From positions 6,911,001 to 6,975,000 of the forward strand of contig NZ_CP108054.1 in NCBI RefSeq assembly GCF_036173125.1: a stretch of DNA of 64,000 nt. The letters are read 5' to 3'. Every line of letters begins with the position of its first letter. The first letter of the stretch is position 1. The stretch is from Streptomyces sp. NBC_00286. GTDB taxonomy: Bacteria; Actinomycetota; Actinomycetes; Streptomycetales; Streptomycetaceae. This document shows positions 30,447 through 38,602 of this stretch, piece by piece. The notes under the pieces are model-generated. The model did no database searches and was not told where the DNA came from. It saw nothing but the letters and a program-made list of their open reading frames with translations. A program made the position numbers and the translations under genes.

Positions 30447-31064
30447 ATGCGTATACGGCATGGCTTACAGGGGCGGCGGCGAGGTCCGGTCGTGGCCGGG
30501 TTCGCGGTGGTCGCCGTTGTCGGGGTGGCCGCGTGTGAGCCGGGGGACGGGTTGAGTTCCGCGGCCGTGGCCGTCACCACCGATCAGGTTGGGACGCGGG
30601 AGCTCGAGCGGCAGGGTGTCGATGTGCGGTGGGTCAGCTGTACGGCCTCGTACGGGGAGAAGGCGACCGCCGGGAGTTCGCCGAGTGCGCGGAGTGTGGC
30701 GACCGTCGACTGTGTGGGCGAGGACAAGGACGGGCGGGACATCACGATCAAGGGCAAGGTGACGCAGGAGGTCGACGGGAAGTGTGTACGGGGGGATCTG
30801 ACCGCCAAGGTCGGCGGCAAGGAGTGGTTCCGGGCGGATGTGCTCGGGAACTGCGATGCGGCCGACCCGACCACCACCGCTCCGACCCCTACCGCTCCCG
30901 CTCCGACCACCACCGCTCCGACCACCACCGGCCCCACCTCGACGCCACCCGACGACGACCACGAGACCACCCCGGCGCACGACCAGCCCGGTCCCACCGT
31001 CACCGTCACCAAAACCGTCACCGTGCACCCCAGCCCCACCTGTTCCTGCCAACCGGCGAAGTGA
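30447..31064 (+). CDS. Secreted lipoprotein with DUF4333-like domain
   Basis: A 205-residue protein with an Arg-rich start, a hydrophobic core (PVVAGFAVVAVVGVAAC) and a lipobox V-A-A-C, so it should be lipidated and anchored outside the cell. The middle resembles DUF4333-like actinobacterial domains (VSCTASYGEKA, DCVGEDKDG, a Cys pair). The tail is a Thr/Pro-rich spacer (TTTAPTPTAPAPTTTAPTTT) ending in a VTVTKTVTVHPSPTC segment with CSC. The inner ATG (30447) is preferred over 30435 for signal-peptide spacing. Role unknown. Confidence 0.72.
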   Translation: MRIRHGLQGRRRGPVVAGFAVVAVVGVAACEPGDGLSSAAVAVTTDQVGTRELERQGVDVRWVSCTASYGEKATAGSSPSARSVATVDCVGEDKDGRDITIKGKVTQEVDGKCVRGDLTAKVGGKEWFRADVLGNCDAADPTTTAPTPTAPAPTTTAPTTTGPTSTPPDDDHETTPAHDQPGPTVTVTKTVTVHPSPTCSCQPAK

Positions 31065-31109
31065 TCCAAAGCTCTGGCCGGAGGAAGGACCGCTGCATAG
31101 GGTGATCGG

Positions 31110-34100
31110 GTGACACAGACCGCATCCGCTGCATCCCATGCCTCCGCTGCGTCCTCGGAGTCCGCCCCGTCCGCCCCGTCCGCCACATCCTCAGCGTCCT
31201 CGGCGTCCGCGACGTATCTCCGGTATCCGCATCTCCACGGCGAGTTGATCACCTTCACCGCCGAGGACGACGTCTGGGTCGCGCCCCTCGACGGCGGTCG
31301 CGCCTGGCGGGTCAGCGCGGACAACGTCCCGGTGAACCATCCGCGCATCTCCCCGGACGGTGCGACCCTCGCCTGGACGTCCACCCGCGACGGCGCCCCC
31401 GAGGTGCACATCGCCCCCATCGACGGCGGCCCCGCCAAACGCCTTACGCACTGGGGCAGTTGGCGGACCCAGGTACGCGGCTGGACCCCGGAAGGCCAGG
31501 TCCTCGCGCTCAGCACCTACGGACAGGCCAGCCTGCGGCGCAGCTGGGCGCGGTCCGTACCTCTCGACGGCGGTCCCGCAACCACCCTCCCGTACGGGCC
31601 TGTCGGCGGCGTCGCCTACGGTCCCGGCGACGGCGTCGTCCTGCTGTCCGCGCCCATGGGCCGCGAGGCCGCCTGGTGGAAGCGATACCGGGGCGGCACG
31701 GCCGGCAAGCTGTGGATCGACAGCGAGGGCGGGGGCGAGTTCGTACGGCTGCATGCCGACCTGGACGGGAACATCGAGTACCCGTCGTGGGTCGGGGACC
31801 GGGTCGTCTTTCTCTCCGATCATGAGGGTGTGGGGGCCGTGTACTCCTCCCTCGCCGACGGGTCGGATCTGCGGCGGCATACGGCAGTTGACGGTTTCTA
31901 TGCCCGGCATGCGGCGACCGACGGTACGCGCGTCGTGTACTCGTCCGCCGGTGAGCTGTGGGTCCTCGACGACCTGGACGGGGCCGAGCCGCGGCGGCTG
32001 GACATCCGGCTCGGCGGGCAGCGCGTCGATCTGCAGCCGCACCCCGTGAACGCGGCCCGCTGGTTCGGCGCGGGCGCCCCCGATCACACCGGACGCGGCA
32101 GCGCGATCGCCGTGCGCGGCGCCGTCCACTGGGTCACCCACCGTTCGGGGCCGGCCCGGGCGCTGGCCGCCGAGCAGGGCGTACGGGCCCGGCTGCCGCG
32201 TACGTTCCGCGTGGACGGCGAGGAGCATGTGGTGTGGGTGACGGACGCGGAGGGTGAGGACGCGCTGGAGTTCGCGCCCGCCACCGGGGCCGCACCCGGC
32301 GCGACACCGCGCCGGCTCGCCGCCGGACAACTCGGCAGGGTGGTCGGGCTCTCGATGGCGCCCGACGGCAGCCGCGCCGCCGTGGCCTCGCACGACGGAC
32401 GCCTGCTGCTCGTCGAGCGGGAGACGGGAGAGGTACGGGAGGTCGACCGCAGCGATGACGGCGACGTCTCCGGGCTCGTGTTCTCGCCCGACTCGGCCTG
32501 GCTCGCCTGGTCGCATCCCGGCCCGCGCCCGCTGCGCCAGCTCAAGCTCGCCAACACCGCCGACCTGTCGGTGACGGAGGCGACCCCGCTCCGTTTCCGG
32601 GACTACGCGCCCGCGTTCACGCTGGACGGCAAGCACCTGGCGTTCCTGTCGGCCCGCTCCTTCGACCCGGTCTACGACGAGCACGTCTTCGACCTGGCCT
32701 TCGTGGGCGGTTCGCGGCCACACCTGATCACGCTCGCCGCCACCACGCCCTCGCCCTTCGGGCCGCAGCGGCACGGTCGTCCCTTCGATGCCCCCGACAA
32801 GGAGGAGACGCCGGACAGCGAGGGCGCCCCCACGACCCGTATCGACCTGGACGGACTCGCCGACCGCATCGTGCCGTTCCCGGTCGAGGCCGCCCGTTAC
32901 TCGCAGCTGCGCGCCGCCAAGGACGGTGTGCTGTGGCTGCGCCACCCGGTGCGCGGCGTACTCGGCGCCTCCCGCGCCACCCCGGACGACCCGGACCCGA
33001 AGACGGACCTCGAGCGCTACGACCTCGTCCAGCAGCGCATCGAGCATCTCGCCTCGGACGCCGACCACTTCGCGGTCACGGGCGACGGCAAGCGGATCCT
33101 GCTGTGGACCGACAGCAAGCTCAAGGTCGTACCGAGCGACCGGCGCGCCTCGAACGACGACGAGAGCGACACCAACATCACCGTCGACCTGTCGCGGGTC
33201 CGGCAGAGCGTCGACCCGGCCGCCGAGTGGCGGCAGATGTACGACGAGGCCGGCCGCCTCATGCGCGACAACTTCTGGCGGCCGGACCTCGGCGGAGCCG
33301 ACTGGAACGGCGTACTCGACCGCTACCGGCCGGTGCTCGACCGGGTCGCCACCCACGACGACCTGGTGGACCTGCTGTGGGAGGTGCAGGGCGAGCTCGG
33401 CACCTCGCATGCGTACGTCACTCCGCGCGGCGGCTTCGGCGGCGGGGAGCGGCAGGGGCTGCTCGGCGCGGACATCTCCCGTCACGAGGACGGCCCTCAG
33501 GGATCGGCACAGTGGCGTATCGACCGGATCCTGCCGTCGGAGACCTCCGATCCGGACGCGCAGGCGCCGCTCGCCGCGCCCGGCGTCGCGGTGCGCGCCG
33601 GTGACGCGATCGTCGCCGTCTCCGGGCGGCCGGTCGACCCGGTGACCGGGCCCGGACCGCTGCTCGTCGGTACGGCCGGAAAGCCCGTCGAACTGACCAT
33701 CTCGCCCTCGGGTGGTGGCGATCCGCGGCACGCCGTGGTCGTCCCCATCTCCGACGAGGAGCCGCTGCGCTACCACGCGTGGGTCGCCGACCGGCGCGCG
33801 TACGTCCACGAGAAGTCCGAGGGACGGCTCGGCTACCTCCACGTTCCCGACATGGTCGGCTCCGGCTGGGCGCAGCTCCACCGCGACCTGCGCATCGAGG
33901 TCGCCAAGGAGGGCCTGGTCGTCGACCTCCGCGAGAACCGCGGCGGCCATACGTCCCAGCTCGTCGTCGAAAAGCTCGCGAGGCGCATCGTCGGCTGGGA
34001 CCTGCCGCGCGGAATGCGCCCGTACAGCTATCCCGAGGACGCGCCGCGCGGCCCGGTCGTCGCTGTCGCCAACGAGTTCTCCGGCTCGGACGGCGACATC

Positions 34101-34418
34101 GTCAACGCGGCGATCAAGGCGCTCGGGATTGGCCCGGTGGTCGGTACGCGTACCTGGGGTGGCGTCGTCGGCATCGACAGCCGCTACCGGCTCGTCGACG
34201 GCACGCTCGTCACCCAGCCCAAGTACGCGTTCTGGCTGGAGGGTTACGAGTGGGGTGTCGAGAACCACGGCGTCGATCCGGACGTCGAGGTCGTTCAGGC
34301 GCCGCACGACTACGCGGCGGACCGCGATACCCAACTGGATGAGGCGATCCGCATCGCGCTGGCCGCGCTCTCGGAGAACCCGGCGAAGACGGCTCCGGCT
34401 TTGCCGGGGGTTGAGTGA
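31110..34418 (+). CDS. Tricorn protease homologue (S41 family)
   Basis: A large cytoplasmic peptidase that in archaea degrades peptides released by the proteasome. The 1,102-residue protein starts at GTG 31110 with a Ser/Ala low-complexity head of about 30 residues. Two beta-propellers follow (ITFTAEDDVWVAPLDGGRAW, LVFSPDSAWLAWSHPG), a C1 helical domain, a PDZ-like domain (PGVAVRAGDAIVAVSGRPVD) and the S41 catalytic region (VVDLRENRGGHTSQLV and VANEFSGSDGDIVNAAIKALG with the catalytic Ser in the SGSDG turn). The conserved overall order marks it as a full-length tricorn core. A CATAGG hexamer shortly before the GTG hints at leaderless expression. Confidence 0.93.
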   Translation: MTQTASAASHASAASSESAPSAPSATSSASSASATYLRYPHLHGELITFTAEDDVWVAPLDGGRAWRVSADNVPVNHPRISPDGATLAWTSTRDGAPEVHIAPIDGGPAKRLTHWGSWRTQVRGWTPEGQVLALSTYGQASLRRSWARSVPLDGGPATTLPYGPVGGVAYGPGDGVVLLSAPMGREAAWWKRYRGGTAGKLWIDSEGGGEFVRLHADLDGNIEYPSWVGDRVVFLSDHEGVGAVYSSLADGSDLRRHTAVDGFYARHAATDGTRVVYSSAGELWVLDDLDGAEPRRLDIRLGGQRVDLQPHPVNAARWFGAGAPDHTGRGSAIAVRGAVHWVTHRSGPARALAAEQGVRARLPRTFRVDGEEHVVWVTDAEGEDALEFAPATGAAPGATPRRLAAGQLGRVVGLSMAPDGSRAAVASHDGRLLLVERETGEVREVDRSDDGDVSGLVFSPDSAWLAWSHPGPRPLRQLKLANTADLSVTEATPLRFRDYAPAFTLDGKHLAFLSARSFDPVYDEHVFDLAFVGGSRPHLITLAATTPSPFGPQRHGRPFDAPDKEETPDSEGAPTTRIDLDGLADRIVPFPVEAARYSQLRAAKDGVLWLRHPVRGVLGASRATPDDPDPKTDLERYDLVQQRIEHLASDADHFAVTGDGKRILLWTDSKLKVVPSDRRASNDDESDTNITVDLSRVRQSVDPAAEWRQMYDEAGRLMRDNFWRPDLGGADWNGVLDRYRPVLDRVATHDDLVDLLWEVQGELGTSHAYVTPRGGFGGGERQGLLGADISRHEDGPQGSAQWRIDRILPSETSDPDAQAPLAAPGVAVRAGDAIVAVSGRPVDPVTGPGPLLVGTAGKPVELTISPSGGGDPRHAVVVPISDEEPLRYHAWVADRRAYVHEKSEGRLGYLHVPDMVGSGWAQLHRDLRIEVAKEGLVVDLRENRGGHTSQLVVEKLARRIVGWDLPRGMRPYSYPEDAPRGPVVAVANEFSGSDGDIVNAAIKALGIGPVVGTRTWGGVVGIDSRYRLVDGTLVTQPKYAFWLEGYEWGVENHGVDPDVEVVQAPHDYAADRDTQLDEAIRIALAALSENPAKTAPALPGVE

Positions 34419-34472
34419 CGGCGGGGTGCCGGGGTCCTTGTTTCGCCCCCGCCGCCCCTACCCGTCCCATCC

Positions 34473-34513
34473 CTGGGGCTCTGCCCCCAGACCTCGGCGG
34501 GGCGGAGCCCCAG
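34473..34513. terminator. Terminator-like inverted repeat after the tricorn gene
   Basis: CTGGGGCTC pairs with GAGCCCCAG across 23 bases that are themselves G/C-rich. This CTGGGGCTC...GAGCCCCAG type is a common intergenic terminator motif in streptomycetes. Confidence 0.55.
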
Positions 34514-34624
34514 AGGGCGGGGGATGAGTGACGAGGGGCTTACGGCGAGCCGCAGCCCCGCTGCCCGTCCCCACCGGTCGCTACGATGCCGACGTAACGA
34601 TCATCCAGCGTGAGGAGGCCGCGC

Positions 34625-35005
34625 ATGGCACAGGAGCCAGAGGGGCGCCAAGAGGGCGGCGCACCGCAAGAGGACTGCCTGTTCTGCAAGATCGTCGCAG
34701 GGAAGGTGCCGGCGACCGTCGTGCGGGAGACCGAGACGACCGTTGCCTTCCGGGACATCAACCCGCAGGCGCCCACGCATGTCCTGGTGATCCCGAAGGC
34801 CCACTACCGGGACGCCGCCTCGCTCGCCGCCGGCGACCCCGCGGCCCTCGCCGACGTGGTGCGCGAGGCCGGGGTGGTCGCGGCCGACGAGAAGCTGGAG
34901 AGTTACCGCCTCGTCTTCAACACCGGAAGCGGTGCGGGCCAGACCGTCTGGCACGTGCACGCGCACGTTCTGGGCGGCCGCGGCATGCAGTGGCCGCCGG
35001 GATAA
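34625..35005 (+). CDS. HIT domain protein (HINT-like nucleotide hydrolase)
   Basis: A 126-residue histidine-triad protein likely to hydrolyse adenosine phosphoramidates. The zinc-like N-terminal [31 protein letters not shown] and catalytic [17 protein letters not shown] (H-x-H-x-H) are all present. The ATG at 34625 follows GAGGAGG. It is tightly linked to rnz (19-bp gap). Confidence 0.95.
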   Translation: MAQEPEGRQEGGAPQEDCLFCKIVAGKVPATVVRETETTVAFRDINPQAPTHVLVIPKAHYRDAASLAAGDPAALADVVREAGVVAADEKLESYRLVFNTGSGAGQTVWHVHAHVLGGRGMQWPPG

Positions 35006-35024
35006 GCCGGGACGACAACTCACC

Positions 35025-35930
35025 ATGTCCGTACGTGAATTGGTGGTCCTCGGCACCGCCAGCCAGGTCCCCACCCGGCACCGCAACCACAACGGCTATC
35101 TGCTGCGCTGGGACGGGGAGGGACTGCTCTTCGACCCCGGCGAGGGCACGCAGCGGCAGATGCTGCGTGCCGGGGTCGCGGCCCATGACCTGCACCGGAT
35201 CTGCGTCACGCACTTCCACGGCGACCACTCCCTCGGCCTCGCCGGAGTGATCCAGCGCATCAACCTCGACCGGGTGCCGCACGAAATCACCGCCCACTAT
35301 CCGCGCTCAGGGCGGCACTTCTTCGAACGGCTGCGGTACGCCACCGCCTACCGCGAGACCGTCCAGCTCACCGAAGCACCGGTCGCCGCCGACGGCGTAC
35401 TCGCGGCCTCGAAGGCGTACACCCTGGAGGCCCGCAAACTCGCCCACCCCGTCGAGTCGTACGGCTACCGGCTCGTCGAACCCGACGGGCGGCGCATGCT
35501 GCCCGAGCGGCTCGCCTCGTACGGGATCAAAGGGCCGGACGTGGGGCGCATCCAGCGGGAGGGGGCGCTGGGTGATGTCGCGCTGGAGGATGTGAGCGAG
35601 GTGCGGCGGGGGCAGCGGTTCGCGTTCGTCATGGACACCCGGCTGTGTGAGGGGGTGTACGCGCTCGCGGAGAAGGCCGACATGCTCGTCATCGAGTCGA
35701 CCTTCCTCGATGCTGATATTGAACTCGCCGTTGAATACGGCCACTTGACGGCCGGGCAGGCGGGTGGCGTGGCCCGGGACACGGGCGTACGGCACCTTGT
35801 GCTGACGCACTTCAGCCAGCGTTACTCCGAACCCGATGAATTCGAGCGGGAGGCGCGGGCCGCCGGGTTCGAGGGGGAGCTGACGGTGGCCCACGATCTG
35901 CTGCGGGTACCGCTTCCGAAACGCCGGTGA
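35025..35930 (+). CDS. rnz: Ribonuclease Z
   Basis: RNase Z cuts the 3' trailer from tRNA precursors. The 301-residue metallo-hydrolase starts [20 protein letters not shown], which includes the RNase Z GTASQxPT motif, and has [14 protein letters not shown] as the first zinc motif. An exosite arm follows, then VMDTR, IESTFLD and a C-terminal LTHFSQRY with His ligand. Its stop overlaps a GTG that could start the next gene; an ATG 24 bp further is preferred there. Confidence 0.93.
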   Translation: MSVRELVVLGTASQVPTRHRNHNGYLLRWDGEGLLFDPGEGTQRQMLRAGVAAHDLHRICVTHFHGDHSLGLAGVIQRINLDRVPHEITAHYPRSGRHFFERLRYATAYRETVQLTEAPVAADGVLAASKAYTLEARKLAHPVESYGYRLVEPDGRRMLPERLASYGIKGPDVGRIQREGALGDVALEDVSEVRRGQRFAFVMDTRLCEGVYALAEKADMLVIESTFLDADIELAVEYGHLTAGQAGGVARDTGVRHLVLTHFSQRYSEPDEFEREARAAGFEGELTVAHDLLRVPLPKRR

Positions 35931-35950
35931 TCCGGTCGTACGATGCCTTG

Positions 35951-36943
35951 ATGCCTCTCCCCAAAGCCGAACTCCACGTGCACATCGAAGGCACCCTCGA
36001 ACCCGAGCAGGCCGTGGCGTTCGCGGCGCGCAACGGCGTCGAGCTGCCGTACGCCGATACGGAGGAGCTCCGCAAGGCCTACCAGTTCAGCGACCTGCAG
36101 TCCTTCCTGGGGCTCTACTACGAGCTGATGGCCGGGCTCCGGACCGAGCGGGATTTCGAGGAACTGGCCGACGCCTATCTCGCGCGGGCCGCGGCGCAGG
36201 GAGTGCGGCACGCGGAGATCTTCTTCGATCCGCAGGCGCACCTCGCGCGCGGCGTCGAGATGGGAACGGTGGTGGAAGGGCTCTGGCGGGCGTTTCGCAG
36301 GAGCGAGGCCGTGCACGGCGTCTCCACCCAGTTGATCATGTGCTTCCTGCGGGACGAGTCCGCCGAGTCCGCGATGGAGACTCTGGACGCCGCCAGGCCG
36401 TATCTCGACCGGATCGTCGGCGTCGGCCTCGACTCCGCCGAGGTCGGGCATCCGCCGGGGAGGTTCCGCGAGGTGTACGAGGCCGCCGGCGCCCTCGGGC
36501 TGCGACGGGTGGCCCACGCGGGGGAGGAAGGGCCGCCCGCGTACATCACCGAGGCGCTCGACGTACTCGGCGCCGAGCGGATCGACCACGGGCTGAGCTG
36601 CATGGAGGACCCGGAGCTGGTCGAACGGCTCGTACGGGAGCGGGTGCCGCTGACGGTCTGCCCCCTGTCGAACGTACGGCTGCGGGCCGTCGACACCCTG
36701 GCGGAGCACCCGCTGCCCGCGATGCTCGACGCCGGGCTGCTGTGCACCGTCAACTCCGACGATCCCGCGTATTTCGGCGGCTACGTCGGTGACAACTTCG
36801 ACGCCGTGCACGAGACGCTGGGACTCCAGCACGAGCGGCTGCGGGAACTGGCGCGGAACTCGTTCCTCGCCGCGTTCCTGGAACACGACGAGGAGCGGCG
36901 GGCACGGTACCTCGCCGAGGTGGAGGCGTACGCCTTCGAGTAG
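35951..36943 (+). CDS. Adenosine/adenine deaminase
   Basis: A purine deaminase of 330 residues with all zinc-site motifs: ELHVHIEGTLEP (two His), RRVAHAGEEGPP (His and catalytic Glu), RIDHG and NSDDPAYFGGYVGDNF (Asp pair). The EGPPAYI and SDDPAYFGGY segments are closer to adenine-deaminase-type members than to canonical adenosine deaminases, so adenine is my preferred substrate. A TACGAT hexamer at 35939-35944 ends 7 bases before the ATG, allowing a leaderless transcript in addition to coupling to rnz. A GTG at 35927 overlapping the rnz stop is the alternative start. Confidence 0.88.
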   Translation: MPLPKAELHVHIEGTLEPEQAVAFAARNGVELPYADTEELRKAYQFSDLQSFLGLYYELMAGLRTERDFEELADAYLARAAAQGVRHAEIFFDPQAHLARGVEMGTVVEGLWRAFRRSEAVHGVSTQLIMCFLRDESAESAMETLDAARPYLDRIVGVGLDSAEVGHPPGRFREVYEAAGALGLRRVAHAGEEGPPAYITEALDVLGAERIDHGLSCMEDPELVERLVRERVPLTVCPLSNVRLRAVDTLAEHPLPAMLDAGLLCTVNSDDPAYFGGYVGDNFDAVHETLGLQHERLRELARNSFLAAFLEHDEERRARYLAEVEAYAFE

Positions 36944-37030
36944 GGGCGGGCCCGCTCACCTGGCCGCAGGGCGGCTGTCAGTGGTGTGGTGCACACTGGC
37001 TGGAAATCGCACCACCCAGGGGAGCGCACC

Positions 37031-38143
37031 GTGACCACGCCCCACGGAGAGGGCCCGTACCACTGCCACGCCCACGTCGATCCGCTCGCCGGGCTGCGCA
37101 CACCCGGCGACCCGCCCTGGGACGTCTACCTCACCGGCACCGTCTTCCTGGACATCATCTTCACCGGGCTCGACTCCGCCCCCGTACGCGGCACCGAGTC
37201 CTGGGCACGCGGCATGGGCTCGAGCCCCGGGGGCGTCGCCAACATGGCGACCGCGCTGGCCCGCCTCGGCCTGAAGACCTCCCTGGCGGCGGCCTTCGGG
37301 GACGACCACTACGGGGAGTACTGCTGGGACGCCCTGGAACACGGCGAGCACATCGACCTGTCCTCGTCCCGCACGGTGCCCCACTGGCACTCCCCGGTCA
37401 CCGTCTCCATGGCGTACGAGGGCGAACGGACCATGGTCAGCCACGGCCACGAACCGCCCCCGGAGGAGCCGGCGCCCGACTGCCCGCCACGCGCGCGTGC
37501 CGCCATCGCCTCGCTGACGCCGGGCACGCGCGCGCCCTGGATCGCGCAGGCCGCGCGCAAGGGCGCCAGGATCTTCGCCGACGTCGGCTGGGACGACACC
37601 GGCCGCTGGGACCTCGCCGCCCTCCCCGACCTGGAGCACTGCGAGGCCTTCCTGCCGAACGCCGAGGAGGCCATGCGCTACACCCGCACCCGCTGCCCCC
37701 GTGAAGCCGCCCGCGCCCTCACCGACCACGTACCGCTCGCCGTCGTCACCCTCGGCGCGGAAGGCGCGTACGCCGTCGACGGACGCACCGGAGAGACCGC
37801 CGACGTCCCCGCCATCGCCGTCGAGGCCCTCGACCCCACCGGCGCCGGCGACGTCTTCGTGGCCGGCTTCGTCACCGGCACCCTGGCCGGCTGGCCCCTC
37901 GCCGACCGCCTCGCCTTCGCCGGCCTGACGGCCGCCCTCTCCGTCCAGGAGTTCGGCGGCTCCCTCTCCGCCCCCGGCTGGACCGAGATCGCCGCCTGGT
38001 GGCGCCGCGTCCAGTCGTACGACGACCAGGACCCGACCGCGCTCAGACGGTACGCCTTCCTGGAGGAACTGCTCCCGGCGGACGCCAGGCCGTGGCCACT
38101 GCGGCGGGCGGTACCGACGATCGGGTTCCGGACGTCGGCGTAG
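37031..38143 (+). CDS. PfkB-family carbohydrate kinase
   Basis: A ribokinase-like sugar or nucleoside kinase, 370 residues from GTG 37031 (GGGGAGCG upstream). The two family signatures are present: GSSPGGVANMATALARLGL near residue 60 and LDPTGAGDVFVAGFVTGTL with the catalytic Asp around residue 280. The first residues (PYHCHAHVDPLAGLRTPGD) are a His-rich extension of about 25 residues not seen in classical ribokinases. It follows the deaminase gene, so a nucleoside or ribose substrate is plausible, but this is inference. Confidence 0.88.
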   Translation: MTTPHGEGPYHCHAHVDPLAGLRTPGDPPWDVYLTGTVFLDIIFTGLDSAPVRGTESWARGMGSSPGGVANMATALARLGLKTSLAAAFGDDHYGEYCWDALEHGEHIDLSSSRTVPHWHSPVTVSMAYEGERTMVSHGHEPPPEEPAPDCPPRARAAIASLTPGTRAPWIAQAARKGARIFADVGWDDTGRWDLAALPDLEHCEAFLPNAEEAMRYTRTRCPREAARALTDHVPLAVVTLGAEGAYAVDGRTGETADVPAIAVEALDPTGAGDVFVAGFVTGTLAGWPLADRLAFAGLTAALSVQEFGGSLSAPGWTEIAAWWRRVQSYDDQDPTALRRYAFLEELLPADARPWPLRRAVPTIGFRTSA

Positions 38144-38173
38144 GCCGATGGGTGTCTGGGCGTCGCAGCCACC

Positions 38174-38197
38174 TCCCGGAGCCACTGGGCTCTGGGA
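38174..38197. terminator. Bidirectional hairpin between pfkB-like and deaminase-like genes
   Basis: TCCCGGAGCC and GGCTCTGGGA pair with a single mismatch around an ACTG loop in the 78-bp gap between convergent genes. Confidence 0.55.
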
Positions 38198-38221
38198 AGT
38201 GCGCGGGATTGGGGAGCACCC

Positions 38222-38569
38222 TCACCCAGCCGTCGCGGACACCCGCACCACCCCGTCCACCCCCGCCAGCAACACCGGCGTAGAGGCCCCGCCAAGGTCC
38301 CGCACGGCCGCCAGGTCGCCGTCCGCCAAGGACTCCGCCTCGCTCACCACCGCCGCCGCCTCCAGCGACTTCGCGCCCGACGCCACGGCCATCGCCACCG
38401 CGGTCTGCAGGGCGCTGAGCCGCAGGGAGTCCAGGGCGACGGTGCCCGCGACATACGTACGGCCGGTTTCGTCGCGTACGGCCGCCCCCTCGGGCACACC
38501 GTTGCGGGCCCGCGCGGAACGGGCCAGGGTGACGATCTTGCGGTCCTCGGGATCAAGCGTGTCGGTCAT
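38222..38569 (-). CDS. Cytidine-deaminase-like protein lacking zinc ligands
   Basis: A 115-residue protein with the size and strand pattern of small cytidine deaminases (AVRDETGRTYVAGTVALDSL, SALQTAVAMAVASG). However, the C/H-A-E motif is replaced by LRLSALQTAVA and the P-C-x-x-C motif is absent; there is no Cys or His at all in the protein. It therefore cannot bind catalytic zinc in the usual way. Similar genes sit next to era and ybeY in streptomycetes. A structural or regulatory role is possible. It is 33 bp downstream of the P-type ATPase gene. Confidence 0.7.
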   Translation of the reverse strand: MTDTLDPEDRKIVTLARSARARNGVPEGAAVRDETGRTYVAGTVALDSLRLSALQTAVAMAVASGAKSLEAAAVVSEAESLADGDLAAVRDLGGASTPVLLAGVDGVVRVSATAG

Positions 38570-38602
38570 GCCCTGAGCATACGAAGCCCGAGCCCGGCCA
38601 CA

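Noticed and set aside
31191..34334. 1,047-residue minus-strand open frame opposite the tricorn gene
   Set aside because: The plus-strand protein has full tricorn domains; the opposite frame is a codon-bias artefact.
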